A stretch of DNA of 64,000 bases from Stachybotrys elegans. Its lineage: Eukaryota; Ascomycota; Sordariomycetes; Hypocreales; Stachybotryaceae. The position numbers and the translations under genes were made by a program. Below, piece by piece: positions 1 to 12,242 of the stretch (within the stretch, counting starts at the first letter, position 1; the number at the start of each line of letters is the position of its first letter). A model generated the notes under the pieces. That model saw only the letters and a program-made list of their open reading frames with translations, had not been told where the DNA came from and did not search any database. Location of the stretch: contig JAGPNK010000003.1 in NCBI GenBank assembly GCA_020746835.1, positions 2,604,001 through 2,668,000 of the forward strand, in the 5' to 3' direction.

Positions 1-2285
1 CGCTGCTAAGGGCTAGGATGTACTCGCCACCCTTGGTAAGAGGCGTGGTCTTGATGGTGATGGAATCGGTTTGAATGTCCGTGATTCGCTCTTGCTTCCT
101 CTTGCCGTCGTGTACAATCTCCCATTCAAGAGTGAATGGTGCATCGCCGTAGAAACGCACATCGACCTCTACCTCAGAATTCAAGCACGCTTGCGGGTTG
201 CGGTCGTAATTGGAGATGATGGCAAGAGCCGCAGGCTTAACGACCTGCTGCAACGTCTTGTCCGGGCCGGCGAGACGCAGATTTTTATACACGTCGTCGT
301 CGATCGACTTGAAAACATACTTGAATTGACCAGCCGTCTTTGGCACCAATTCAAGCTGGGAGCGGAGGCTTGAAACTTGGTGAGCGCGCTGCTGCGTACC
401 GGATTCCGAGATGATGTCGTATCGAATGACGAATGGAGGTGTGCCAACCAGATCCAGATCCACGCGGAGCCCAACTGAATTTCCAGCGCACTTATCGGGA
501 ATCTCCTCGGCTCTGATGGAAAGAGAGGGCTCCAGGGGATTGAGCAACAAGCACGATGACGGTTCGTCAACTTCGCCAGAACAAGCGTCGCTCTCAACAG
601 ATCTGAGGGTGTATAGACCGGGCGCAGTGACCTTGGGCCGGTCGTTGGCACCCTCGGAAGTGTAGCCGGCCGTGGAGACCAATGAGCCGTGGTCACCGTT
701 GTTAGTGAGGGAATCGATAGGCGAGAAGTCCCAAGCCACAGCGTGAGACTTGTCATTGGGAGAAGCCGTAAAGGCCACGGGCAACTTGACTGAGCGACCC
801 TTGGCAACCTTGATGGGGTTTCGTAGGTCGCAGCCTTGCATGCTAATCTTGGGTCTGGTTCGAACAGAAAATTTGCGTGTCAGACCCTCAGTCTTTGGCT
901 TCTCATCGTCCCCGGACTTGGCAAAGGCGACTGTGTTTCCAAAAACATCCGTGACCTTGTCGACCGAGTACTCCCACTCTCCCGCATCTGTCATGGACTC
1001 GTTAAGTCCCACAACCACCTTGGAGGTGCGGACCCAGGACACATCGTCTTCTTCCGACACGCCAACGCTGGAGCTTACCCCCATGAGCGGGGAGACAAAG
1101 CCATCCGGGGCCAGGCTCTGAAAGTGGAAGCTATGGTTCTTCTCGTTGATGGTTCGACTGTAAGCAATCTCGAGGGGTGGGGTGCCAACCACTTCGAGGG
1201 TAAGATCAGACAGGTCGCGAATGCACCTCTGTGACGATTCAAGCGATCTGAACCTGGCTTGTGGGCAGGGGACCACATAGGTATCCTTGGTGGTCCTTTG
1301 AACCTCGAGTTTATATTCATCCAGGACCTTGCCCAGACGATAGACACCCGGCTTCTTAACAGGGTAAGACCATCGGAAGGCGGTTGAAGGCGAGTCGGAG
1401 GCATGATCGCGAGCCTGCTTCGCCAGCTTCTTCAGTTCGCGGTTGGGGATCTTGATGATCTCAGGCACCTGGGTGTCGAGGTCGATGCGGATAAGCTCCA
1501 TCTCGGCGGGCACTGTAGCGTTGAAGTCTATGGGTAGCGAGATGGACGGAATATTTACCGAAAGACAAAAGGGCTTGTGCTCGGGGTTGAGAATAGCCGA
1601 GCCCTCGGGCAATATGTTGATGATCTGCTTTCCCATGATGAGAGAGTGGTTGTTGAGAATGTTGGAGACCTTGACATTGTTCTCGGAGACGGAGATTTCG
1701 CGATCGTAGAGAATCTTGACGAAGCCCAGGAGAAGAGGCTGGAGTGGCAACTAGACAGATGTTAGCTGGTAGAGAAGAGGAGGGGCAAAGGGGTAGACGC
1801 ACTGGTATGTTAAACATGAGCAGGTAGTTCACGATGAGGTGCGCCGAAAAGGCAGTGACGACGGCGAACTGGGACAGCTCGAGCCATGGTATCCTCAATT
1901 CCGGGAGGCCAAAGAGAAAGGCAAAGTCGATGAGAATCCACTTGAGAAACAGAAACCACGAGACCTCGCCATCTTCGACAACCTGAAGCCAGTCGTATAG
2001 CTTCCACCCCCAGAGCAGGACGTAAACACCAAAGGCGTAGAGGCGCTGCTGGGGAGCATCGAGGAGGGTCAAGGGAATGACGGGTTCGCTCGTGACACGT
2101 GCGGGGGCGCTCTCAGGGGCCAGAGGCAGCGAAGAGGGCGACTTGTTGGCGGTGGATGCGGAGCGTGAGCGGGAGGAAGTCGACGAGGAAGCAGAGACGG
2201 GCGTTTCCTGGTTACGATAACGGCGTTGGGCGTTGGTCGCTGGGGTTGCTGGAAACCCAGACCTCAGTCGCGGCGTTTGGCTCAT
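1..2285 (-). CDS. POM152: Nucleoporin POM152, N-terminal part (partial, runs off the left edge)
   Basis: This is the transmembrane nucleoporin of the pore membrane ring, which anchors the nuclear pore complex in the nuclear envelope. The start is the ATG at 2285-2283. Exon 1 (2285-1803) encodes 161 residues, a 52-nt intron follows (1802-1751, GTGCGT...CTAG), and exon 2 runs from 1750 to the window edge, so about 744 residues are visible. Residues 1-70 are Ser/Thr/Pro-rich. Hydrophobic helices lie at about 84-100, 108-127 and 139-170 (the last spans the intron). The rest is a long beta-rich lumenal region with repeated Ig-like segments, which matches the family architecture. The full protein is usually about 1,250-1,350 residues, so roughly the C-terminal 40% lies outside. 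It is divergent from the UCH gene across 950 bp. The assignment rests on domain order and sequence resemblance. Confidence 0.93.
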
Positions 2286-3235
2286 GGCATTCCGTGGCAA
2301 GGCACGCAGCACGAGGAGTGAGAGGCGGCAGGAAAAATAAGAGCAGTTGGTGATGCTTGGCGTGGTGATGTTTTGTTGGAGGAAGTCTGGTTCCTTGCCG
2401 GCCGCACTTTTTTTCACGGGAGCTTGAAGATGCCGTCACGTCAAAGACGCGGTCGAGGAAGGCACTTTGCACCCCACAATAGCAACGGGTCCGGCTAGTT
2501 GATTGGCTTGACGGGCCCAGGCACAGCCAATTCACAGAGGTAGTCGCCCGACAATTACAGGTGCAATTAGGCCCAATCATTCCTTCCCGCTTACAGGCGG
2601 CAGACAAAGAACAGCGCGCCTGCTGCTAATTACTTACCAACCTACCAACCAACCTTGTACATACATACCTGTAGGTAGCCTGTAGCTACGAATGACGGGT
2701 GTATGGATGGATTAGTAGCACAAGATGCTTGGAAGCTGCGCCTTCCGCCTTTTTCTTCCAAAGAGAGGGTTCCATCGCGGTTGCCTGTCTTGGAAATCGC
2801 ATTGCAGACTTGCCGTGTCGCGGTTCTGCTGTCCACCTTGAACGTATCTTCAAGTCTGGCACAACCTCTCTCCTGCAACCTCACAGGGCATAATTCCGTG
2901 TTTTGGCCCATGCAGCCTCGTCTCATTCTAACCCAACATCATTCTAAATGTCACGGCAGTAATACATCCATTGCATCCGAATTACTGCGCTTTATTTCCC
3001 CGTGCCGAGCCAAGCAAGTACTTAACATGACCTCTTGCTCATAAGGTAGGTAGGCGAGGCCAAATCGACCCCAAAGCTGCTGCTGATCCTTCTTCGACCT
3101 TTGCAGCGCGTCGAGGGATAACCTATTCCGTCTATATTTACCTTCGTCAACCACGGCATCGGTGATAGGACCGAATCCTCCTTCTCATGTGCACCATCTA
3201 AGCGCTAGGAGCACCAACGAGCGTCACCTAACAAG
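2286..3235. promoter_or_regulatory. Divergent intergenic region between POM152 and UCH37-like genes
   Basis: About 950 bp separate two divergent start codons, so both promoters must lie here. I see CCTACCAACC/TACCTGTAGGTAG-type repeats at about 2640-2680 and an AGGTAGGTAGG run at 3041-3051. No convincing coding frame or RNA gene is visible. Confidence 0.5.
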
Positions 3236-4952
3236 ATGACATCCTCTCCTCCTCCGCCTGCGTCGTCTGTTGACACGGAGGGGTCTACCGGTGCTTTGCC
3301 AGAACAAAAATCTTTGCGTCGGTCTAGCCGTCGGAGCGAGAGGCCCTCTACATACGATGAATCCAAGTTTCCTACCACATCATCTGCCTCAGGGTCGATA
3401 ACGCCGGTGTCACAGAGCGCAAAGCGCAAGGCGAGACGAAGCTCGGAAGCTACCCCTGAGCTACGTCCAAATGCGCTCGAGGAAGCGCTGGCTCCTCTTG
3501 AACCACAAGACATCCAAGACTGGGAGGGTTGGATCGAGCTGGAATCGGAGCCGGTAAGTGCTCATGTATCCCCAGTCGCCCAGGCCGTGGAAATACCTGG
3601 AGACATTGCTATGCTGCCTAGTACTAATTGGCTGTTAGGATTTCTTCAATGTCATCTTACGAGAGCTGGGTGTCTACGATGTCGTGGCAAAAGAGATCTT
3701 CACGCTCACTTCATCATCACACCTTGCTTCCTTTCCGTATGTATTGCCAGCGCGCCACTCTGAACACTTGCCAATTAATCAAAGGAAGCCCATTCACGGC
3801 CTCATCTTTCTGTTCCAGTTTCAGCCGAACATGACAGAGCATGAGAACGATGCTGACACAAGCGACGTGTGGTTCGCGAACCAGGTAGTGCCCATCCTGT
3901 GTTTCGCTCCAATCTGCAAAGCAGTCCTTCTCTAACCCTTGTAGACAACTAGCAATGCCTGTGCCACTGTGGCTCTGCTCAACATTGTTATGAATATCCC
4001 AGATATTTGCTTAGGTGAGGAACTTCGCGACTTCAAGGAATCAACCAAGGACCTGGGCACAGCTCTACGTGGCCACGAATTGAGCAAGAACCAATTCATT
4101 CGTACAATACACAACTCGTTTACCCGGCGCATGGACCATCTCAACGCCGACCTCGCGCTCGATAATGAGATCTCCGATGCCGCCACCAAAAAACGTCGTA
4201 TCAATGGGAAAGGGAAGGGAAGATCCAAAAAGGCGGCTGAGGACTCAAACTTTGGGTTTCATTTCATAGCATATGTGCCAGTGGGCGATGCCGTCTGGGA
4301 GCTGGATGGCCTCAAGAGCAAACCCTCCAAAATTGGTTTGTCCCTTACCCTACCCCATGGGCTTCCTCCCGAGGCTGATCGTCGCTAACATCTACGAGGA
4401 CCGATGCCAAGTGACCCGAACGACTGGATCTCCATTGCGCAGCCACGTATTGAGGCCGTAATGGCACAATACGAGGACGCCCAGCTAATGTTCAATCTGC
4501 TCGCCCTGTGTAAGAGTCCCCTGGCTCTTTCCAGGCAAAAGTATTTTCGGACCGTTGCGTCGTTGAATTACCTTAAGGAGCAAATGATGAGGCAGAATGA
4601 TCCAGCAGTCAACGAAAATTCCATGCTTATGAAAGCCGCACGAGAGCTGTCCAAAGCTCCCGAATTCGGACCTGAAGAGCTAGATATCACGAGCGCTGAA
4701 GCGCCGGAGTCCTTCAAGGCAAAGGTTGACGACCCCGAGTTTACAGAGCATGATGCTCAGGCCCTTTGCCTGCAACTGATTGACGAGGCAAATGCTGTTT
4801 TACGAGACTACTCTGTTGAAAAGGCAGAAGTCGAAGGCGGTGAGGACCGGGTCAGCATGCGCAAGAAGGATTACGGGCCGGCGTTACACAAATGGGTTCA
4901 GAAACTGGCGGCAAAGGGTGTACTAGAGGACATCATTACCACTTGTTCGTAG
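3236..4952 (+). CDS. Ubiquitin carboxyl-terminal hydrolase, UCH37/BAP1 type (peptidase C12)
   Basis: This cysteine deubiquitinase cleaves ubiquitin conjugates; UCH37 relatives act on the proteasome or on chromatin. Five exons join in frame: 3236-3553, 3639-3736, 3785-3884, 3945-4335 and 4399-4952, giving 486 residues. The catalytic elements are visible: oxyanion Gln172, nucleophile Cys178 (NACATVALLNI), His278 (FGFHFIAYVPV) and Asp293 (ELDGLK). The catalytic domain starts near residue 99 (WEGWIELESEP). Residues 1-98 are a Ser/Arg/Pro-rich extension, and the C-terminal 150 residues form the helical tail typical of UCH37 (DWISIAQPRIE onward). A basic insert, TKKRRINGKGKGRSKK, lies in the crossover-loop region at about 253-268 and could be a nuclear signal. 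It is convergent with the F-box gene downstream. Function is confident; proteasome versus nuclear role is not determined. Confidence 0.93.
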
Positions 4953-5446
4953 CGTATCAGCCAGGTCCTACCTACTGAATCGCCGATATACTGGAGTGGT
5001 GGCGCATATCAGACCATCGCTCCCCGCCCTCCAGTTGGAGAGAAGGCCAGTTGTACCTGGATGTGGCAGCCAAAATCATGTCAGATGCATGCATGCATGG
5101 GTTTGCTTTAGGACCATGGACGACTTCACCTGGTTCGAGGGAGATAAAGCAAAACGATAAAAAGCAAACAATAAAAGACTAACGGGATACGTAAGAAAAG
5201 CCATGTTTCCTGTCCAGCTTGGTGTCCATAATCGTTTCATTCTCCCATATTCATATCTCGTCATGCCCTTTGCAAAGATCCTACGCACGACCAGCTCGGT
5301 CAACGCGCAAATCTGCAATCGCTCAAAAACTTATCAAGTCGTTAGTCATTCCATATCCATATCGTACCAGGTCCATCGCTGTCATCAGAGCTACGAGGCA
5401 TAGCCATGCCACGACTTGCCCGGGAGCTTAGTAGTATTGCTTCCCT
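4953..5446. other. Convergent 3' intergenic region
   Basis: About 490 bp lie between the stop codons of the UCH gene and the F-box gene. It holds their 3' untranslated regions and a short GCATGCATGCATGG run near 5085-5100. I see no gene here. Confidence 0.5.
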
Positions 5447-7428
5447 TCAGTCATCGGGGTACTGGGCTTTCAGGTTCGAGATAAACCTGCGGGCCTTGGG
5501 ATCCCATCTCCTAAAGTACTGCCCCGCCGTCGGAAACATGTCTGGGGAGACGTCGTCATCTTCAGTGAGGCGCTCCATGCTGTCATTCCCGATAATCATG
5601 AGATCCCTCTTGCTGAAGTTGTCCCTACAAAGAATTAGTCATGTCTAGTCGCACAAGAGATGGCGGGAAATCCGGTGCTTACTGTGACGCGCATCTATAG
5701 TATACCTCGTGTTCCTGAATGACGTCGGGGGTCGGGGGTTTCACGCCTCGGCCGACCAGCCAGTTCACGACGACGCCATACCAGTTATAGCGGCGGTGGT
5801 AGAACACTTCCCCGATCCTGAAGGGAACAAATTTGTTGGCAGAAGGATTGCGTCGGAAGGGTATCACAGGCGCATCGTGGTCGCGATTGGCTAGGAGTGG
5901 TGCCTCGGAGAAGGCATAGCTGTAGGGACGCGCCGACGACAGTGCGATCCTCTCTGGGAAGACCCTCTCGCAGTCATAGTAGTGCTTGAGGAGTCGCTTG
6001 ACAATCCACAAATCTTCTGGCCACTCCCGGAACAGATGGACCAGGAACAGCTCAAGGAATGGGTACCCACTTCGAGTTCGTTCCGGGGACATCAAAAGAA
6101 TGTTTGCCCAAGTGCTGGCATAGTGAAGCGCGTCCATGTTCAGCTTGCCCGGGCCGGCCATGAGAGTCACCATTTCCGGCGTCCCGATCTGCTTGTACTG
6201 GCGGTAGGTTGCTTGGATGTTCTCCGAAACCCGCAAGCCGATCTGGAAGGGCGGAACTGGCTCAAAGTAGTTCTGAGCATCAGGATTCACCCACAACTCA
6301 CGCATTCGCTGCCGAAGCACGCGAGCCGTGATTTCCTTGTCGTTTTCGAAAGGATCCAAGTACATCCTCTCCACTGGTTCACCCTCTTTGGCCGGCGCGC
6401 CATCCAGTGTCTCGCCAGGGCGGGCAAACACCACTACATATACGTGGGTTGGGAATGTGCAGCACTGAGCGTCCAGACCCAGGCGCTCAGCGAGGCAGCA
6501 GTAGATGCTCGAGGAGATGACAGGGATAGACTCATGGTCCTCGTGACGCAAAGCCTGTCCGATCAAGCAGTTGCGCAACCAGCGGTAGGTGCGAGCCGGG
6601 TCAGCTAGGCCCGTCATGTTGTTGAGCCGCAGCCACTCAACTAGAGCCATTGCCTGTTGTCGTGTAGTCTTTTCCTCCCAATATTTTTGGGTGAGGAGAA
6701 ACTGATCAGCCAAGCCTTGGATGAGCTCCCCAGTCTAGGAAGCTACGTTAGCTTGGCGCAATAGTAGAGCAAAGGCCTGTGCATACCTCTTCAATGTCTC
6801 CGTCATCTCCGTACAGAACGAACATGTCATAGGCAGCGAGTATCTTCTCGAGATATCCCTTCTTGGGGCCTGGCTGGCCCCCAAGCATACGGCGACCGAG
6901 CTTGTCAAAGGTCTGGAGAGCCACCATCCGATGAATGCTATCAAGAGCCAGCTTGGAAAAGTACCTAATAACAAGCAAAGGTCAGCAGGGTTGCCATGCC
7001 ACGTTGCGTATCCATACATACCTTCTGGCCAGCACATCGTCAGCGTCATCGGGTGTGGCTATTTGCTTCTTGAGATACTCCTTGACATCGTAGCCCATTA
7101 CACAAAGGTCCTCGAACCGGGCCTCGCGTGGGACGGGGGCTTGGATGATACCTGCCAAGAGCTGCGCTGCCTTGGCGTTTCGCTTGACTCTGGTAATGTA
7201 GAGGGATTTCCAGTTCACGTCAGAGGCACTTTGACGGAGCTTGTCCTCAAACTCGTGTTCTGGGCTCCAGTATTTGAAGCTGTCCTGGCAGTGGCGTTTC
7301 CACAGGAGCGGCTCATTTGCAAGACGCTGGAAGCGGCGTGACACGAGCTGCGCTGCTGCGAGATCCTCAGGGCGCATGTAGTACAGCATCTGGCCGACGC
7401 TTTCATCGGGAAGTGTGTCCATCGACAT
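5447..7428 (-). CDS. F-box protein with SirB1/transglutaminase-like and HspQ/YccV-like domains (FBXO21-like)
   Basis: This is a predicted substrate receptor of an SCF ubiquitin ligase. Four exons (7428-7022, 6964-6787, 6734-5683, 5624-5447) give 604 residues. Residues 3-48 form an F-box (LPDESVGQMLYYMRPEDLAA and onward). The middle contains a SirB1/transglutaminase-like region at roughly 235-330 with GQALRHEDHESIPVISSSI and CCLAERLGL. The C-terminus from about residue 495 resembles the HspQ/YccV (hemimethylated-DNA-binding-like) domain: FRIGEVFYHRRYNWYGVVVNW, then VYYRCASQDNFS. This three-part order is that of vertebrate FBXO21 and its fungal relatives. A second ATG two codons in is an alternative start. 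The gene is divergent from the spindle pole body gene. Substrate is unknown. Confidence 0.9.
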
Positions 7429-8083
7429 TGTGATGGTATGGCAATGAAGCTTGCTGTAATAGAAGGCAATTTTGCGCGGCGCGCTGGCAAAGGGTCATCT
7501 GGCAAAGACTTTGGCCAGACGAATGAAGAGAAGAAACGCGCAAGATCAGGCAAAATGAGGGGGAGGCAAGTACTGCTCAGGTTGTATGCCTTCTCCTCAA
7601 TGGCACCGTTACATGCCTCGGAGATAGATAGCCATGTCTCATTCTGCATGCATTTATCGAATTATGTGCCAAGCGAAGTGATTTCATCGCCACCCATCAT
7701 TGGCCCGAAAAGGACGGGAAAACGCCTACCCCACTTCAGGCCACCACGAGAGGCGCTAGCCCCAAAGGAGATAGAAAGTAAACAACCCTTGAAGAGAACG
7801 CGAAGATGAAATCAAGGTACGTACCGCAACCACTTACAAGTCACAACGCCAGCCATCGCGCATCGCGAATCCCTCTCCAAACTCGTTCCCGCCAGCCATC
7901 GCGCTCGTCCTTCCACCACGCCACCGAGTCTCTACAACAACAAGGCTCTTGTATTCAACGTCATAGTTTTTTTTTACTCGATACCCCCAGCCGCCCGGCA
8001 TCGTCAACGGCCCATGATATGCATCGTCTTTCACGCACGCGTCGACTATAGATTTCTCATATTCCAAACAAACGGCCGCCACC
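7429..8083. promoter_or_regulatory. Divergent promoter region, F-box gene / spindle pole body gene
   Basis: 655 bp separate two divergent starts. An ACGCGT element (MluI cell-cycle box core) lies at 8037-8042, about 42 bp before the ATG of the spindle pole body gene. That ATG itself has a strong context (CGCCACCATGG). No coding frame here looks real. Confidence 0.5.
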
Positions 8084-11000
8084 ATGGCTCAGCCAGGCTT
8101 CGGCGGCGCACTCGATACGCCGCGAACCAACATAGGTGACGCAACATACCTAAGCCGAGCGCCAGACTTTGCCGACATCTCTCAAGAAGCATCGTTTCAG
8201 TCGCCCACCAAGGATGGCAATTTTGTACAGCAACTTCGTAACGGGCGCTCCAACGGCGTCAGTATCAGAACCCCTCGCCAGCGCGGCCCTCTTGCAGACC
8301 GAAGAAATCTTCCTCCGAGCGTAGGAGGTGTCGAGTTCACGCCAATGCTCAAGTCCGCTACGAGGAACAGCGTTCGGCGACATGGGAAGGAAAACGGCGC
8401 CAACGTACCCAACACGCCCGCTCTCGGCAAAATTGACGAAGATGACATAACGCCGATCCCTCGAGGAGAGACCTCCATGTTCACAGGCTCTCGCAGTCAG
8501 TCCTTCATCGATCCAACAACCATGCCACATGTCGATAGCAGCGCAGCCTCTACACCCCTCGCCTTGCCGAAGCGTCGCGGAGGAGACAAGGGCCCCTTGA
8601 ACGACGGGAATCAGTTGTCATTGCGTGAGCAAGAGAACGTGATCGATAGAATCGAGAAGGAGAACTTCGGCCTTAAACTCAAGATACACTTCCTTGAGGA
8701 GGCGCTCCGGAAAGCCGGCCCTGGCTTCAGCGAGGCAGCCCTTAAGGAGAATACTGAACTGAAGGTCGACAAGGTCACAATGCAGAGGGAGCTGCACCGA
8801 TACAAGAAGCACCTTACCACAGCCGAGCGCGACCTGGAGACTTACCGGCAACAAATGCTAGAACTACAAGAGAAGGCGAAGCGAAAGTACGCAGACGAAA
8901 ACATGCGTCAGGAGATGGAGAGTCTGCGTCAGAAACTAGACGATCGCGAGGCAGATATCGAACGTCTCCAACGCAAGCTAAGCGAGGGGCAAAGAGATGA
9001 AGACCAACTCCAGAAACTGAGAGACGATGTCGAAGACTTGGAGGCTGAGCTCCGCGAAAAAGACCGCCTCATAACCGAACGCGATGATGAACTGGAAGAT
9101 CTCAAGGACAAGTGCGAGGACGCGGAGGAAAAGGCAAAGGACGCACAGCGGAGAATGATCGAAATGGAGCAGGCAGGCCAAGCCAGCGAAGAACTGGAGG
9201 AAGCCAAGGATACAATACAAGAGCTCGAGTTGCAAGTTCGACGCCTCGAGGAGCACGTCGGCGACATGAAGGAGAAGCTAGCGGAGGCTTCAACCGACAA
9301 GGAGCGCGCCGAGAATGACCTGCAGGAGCTTCAAGAGGAGATGGCGGACAAGTCAATGGTTACCAAGGGGTTGTCGCGTCAAATCGAGGAGAAGGTTGCT
9401 CGTCTACAAGATGACTTGGACGAATCCATCCGAAAGAATGCCGACCTTGAGACGAAACTAGCAGAGTCGAACAAGGAAAACAACACCCTCAAGTCAAGCA
9501 TGAAGGATGTAGGAAAGCAGCGCGAGGATTTTGATAGGCAGCATCAGTCTCTCTCTGACAGAATCCGGGAACTAGAGGCAGAGCTAGAGGCTCAGGCTGA
9601 CGAGAAGGACATGTTGCGGTCACGCTACGACTCACTCTCCAATGAATCAAGATTGCTACAGGAGGAGGTGGCAAAACTGGAACGAGAATTGGATGAGGTC
9701 GAGCAAAGCCTCGAGGAAGAACGAGAGCACGCGCTCGGAATTGAGAAGGACGTGCGCACTCGTTACACTGGCGAGATTGAACGTCTCAACGACTTGATAT
9801 CCGACCTCCAGGCTGAGATACGAGAGAAGGACAACCTCTACGACAATGACAGCGAGAAGTGGGAAACTGAGAAGCAGACCTTGGAGGCGGAGCGCCAGCG
9901 GGCTGAGGAGAAGGCTGCTGGCCTTCAAAGAACAATCGACCGACTTCAAGAGGCCGAGGGAGCGCTTTCTGACAAGGAGTCTAAACTACAGGCCGCAATT
10001 CAAAGTGAGGTCGAGCGGCACAGAAGCGAAGAGGCTATCCTGGCCCGACAAATCGACGACCTTCAGGACGCGCTCGAGACGCGGCAAACACTGCTGACCA
10101 ATCTGCGTAACGAATTGTCGGTAGTACGCGATGAGCTACGGCAATCACACATAGACTGCCAATCTCAAGCAGACAAGATCGCAGCGCTCGAGGACGAGGT
10201 GGAAGTACTACAGACTACCTTGGACGACGAGGCAGGCTCCGGCCGTCAGGAGCTCCAAGATGCAAGGCGGGAATGCGACAGCCTACGCATGCAGCTTAAG
10301 GAGGCTCAGCGAGCAGCCGAGTTGGCTCAAAGAGCGAATGCAACCTCTGAGCGCAGCCCTAACAAAGCAGCCACAGAAACCCTTACCAGACTTAAATGGG
10401 AACTCTCGGATGCCCAGGCCAAATTGGACAGGGCCACGAAGGAGAAGCAGTCTCTTCAAGATCAGCTGGCCAAGAACGACATCGAGCTCCGTGCTGCGAG
10501 ATCCTCTCTCGCAGAGACCAAGGCCGAACGTGATGAACTTCATGGGGAGCTCCGTCGGTCCAAGATGCATGACAATGATACGTTACGCGTCGACCAGGAG
10601 CGTCTCGATCTACGTACAGCAAAGATGAAGCTGGATAGTGAAGTTCACCGACTCAAGGAAGAGAACAAGGCACTGCTTCAACAACGTCTGGCGACAGAAA
10701 AGACACTGGAAGAAGAGATTGAAAAGGCTGCCGAGGAGGAAGAGCGCCTCAATCAGGAGGTCCTGCAGCTACAGACCAAACTCCGGCAGTCATCAACCAC
10801 GGATAACCAAGAGCTCATCTCTGCCCGCCGCACCATTCGCGAGCTGGAGCGCCGTATAGACGACTACCAAGGCCAGCTCACCACTAACCAATTCCCTGCC
10901 GACATAGAGGGCAACAGTGAGCTGTCTATGATGCGTAAGGATCTTTCTGCCGCGCGCCAGAAGGAACTCGAGTTCCTGCAACGCGAATCGGGCCAGCGGG

Positions 11001-12242
11001 AGGTAGTGAAGGGTCTGAAGAAGCAGCTCGCCGATCTGGAACGCAGGGTTCACGAGCGGGAAATCTCACGCCTCATTGAGTCGCCCGGATCTGTTACCAG
11101 CAGGTCCAACAGGAGCGAGGAGGCTGCGCAGCTTCGACAGCAGCTCACCGAAGCTCTCAAGTCAGTGCACGATCTGAAGTCCAAGAACCGGGAGATGGAG
11201 AGGCAATCTTCGCAATCCTCGCAGGACCTGGTCCAGCAGCTCAACGATCTCGAGGATCAGAAGATTGTGCTCGAAGAAGTCCTCGAACAAGCCAGGCAGC
11301 AGGCCGAAGAGGCCGCTGCCCAGCAGGAGCGCACCCTCCAGCGCATGAAGCACAAGCTCGACAAGGCAGAGCGGGAGCGCGCCGCTGTCATCGCCACCGC
11401 CTCCCAGTCGCAGGCAAGCAAGCATGACCGCAACCTGCGCAAGACCCAAGCTGAGGTTGAGAACCTGGAGCACGACGTACGGCAGCAGCAGGACATCATC
11501 GACGCCCTCGTCGCCTCCGAGGGTTCGCTGCGGCGCAAGCTGGAGCGTGCCCGCAGCGAGCGCGCCGCATACCGCATGAGCGCCGAGAAGTTGCAGCGCG
11601 ACGTGCAAAAGCTCAAGAACGCAGCGGCCGCAGCGGCCTCGACGCAGCACAAGCAGGCCGCCGTCGCCGAGGCCCAGAAGACTCTCGACAGAAGCACCAA
11701 CGAGGCGCTCGAGACGGTGATTCGCGCCGCCGAGGGCGCCGAGGAGCGACACAAGAAGGAGCTCAGGGGCATGGTCATGCAGATGGAGTGGATGCAGGCG
11801 CGCTGGCAGCGCGAGGCCTCCCTCCGCGCCGACGCCGCCTACGCCAAGCGCTTCCTCCAGCTACAGCTCGACCTCGCCCAAGCATGGTACGTGGACACAA
11901 CATCCTCCCCTGTAAACAAAGATACAACTACTGACACACATCTTTAGCAACAAGGCGCAGCTGCGCGAGCTCGAGCAGATCCGCACGAAGCTCCTGGGCA
12001 GTCGCAAGGCCCTCGAGCTACCATCCAGCGCAGGCGGCAGTGCGCGCGGCGCAAACGCGACCAAGAAGCCGTCGCCGCTGCGCACGCTGCTCACCGCGGT
12101 GCGCTTCATCGCGCGCATGCGCATGTCGGCTCGCGAATGGGCCAAGCAGGAGGTCGTGCGGCAAAAGCTCAGCGTCGCGGTGCACGAGCAGCGCCGCGCC
12201 AAGCGCTCGCGGCAGCTCAAGGTTGTGCGTGCCGATGCCTGA
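8084..12242 (+). CDS. Spindle pole body / microtubule-organising coiled-coil protein with CM1 and PACT-like domains (Pcp1/PcpA-Mto1/ApsB class)
   Basis: This is a scaffold that recruits gamma-tubulin complexes to microtubule-organising centres. Two exons (8084-11886 and 11948-12242) give 1,365 residues. Residues 178-245 contain the centrosomin motif 1 (CM1) signature, LREQENVIDRIEKENFGLKL followed by KIHFLEEALRKAGPGF. Residues 245-1220 are an almost unbroken heptad-rich, Glu/Lys/Arg/Leu coiled coil. The C-terminus, from about 1225, matches the PACT/MASC targeting domain: ELRGMVMQMEWMQARWQREA, then YAKRFLQLQ, then after the intron a basic helix RTLLTAVRFIARMRMSAREW. The 61-nt intron splits the conserved Cys codon of ACNKAQL. 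Both Pcp1-type and Mto1/ApsB-type proteins carry CM1 plus a PACT-like end, so I do not choose between them. The start sits in a Kozak-like context. Confidence 0.9.

Noticed and set aside
11162..11778. Leu/Ser-rich frames opposite the spindle pole body gene
   Set aside because: They are antisense shadows of a long coiled-coil coding region; the plus-strand frame carries the conserved motifs.
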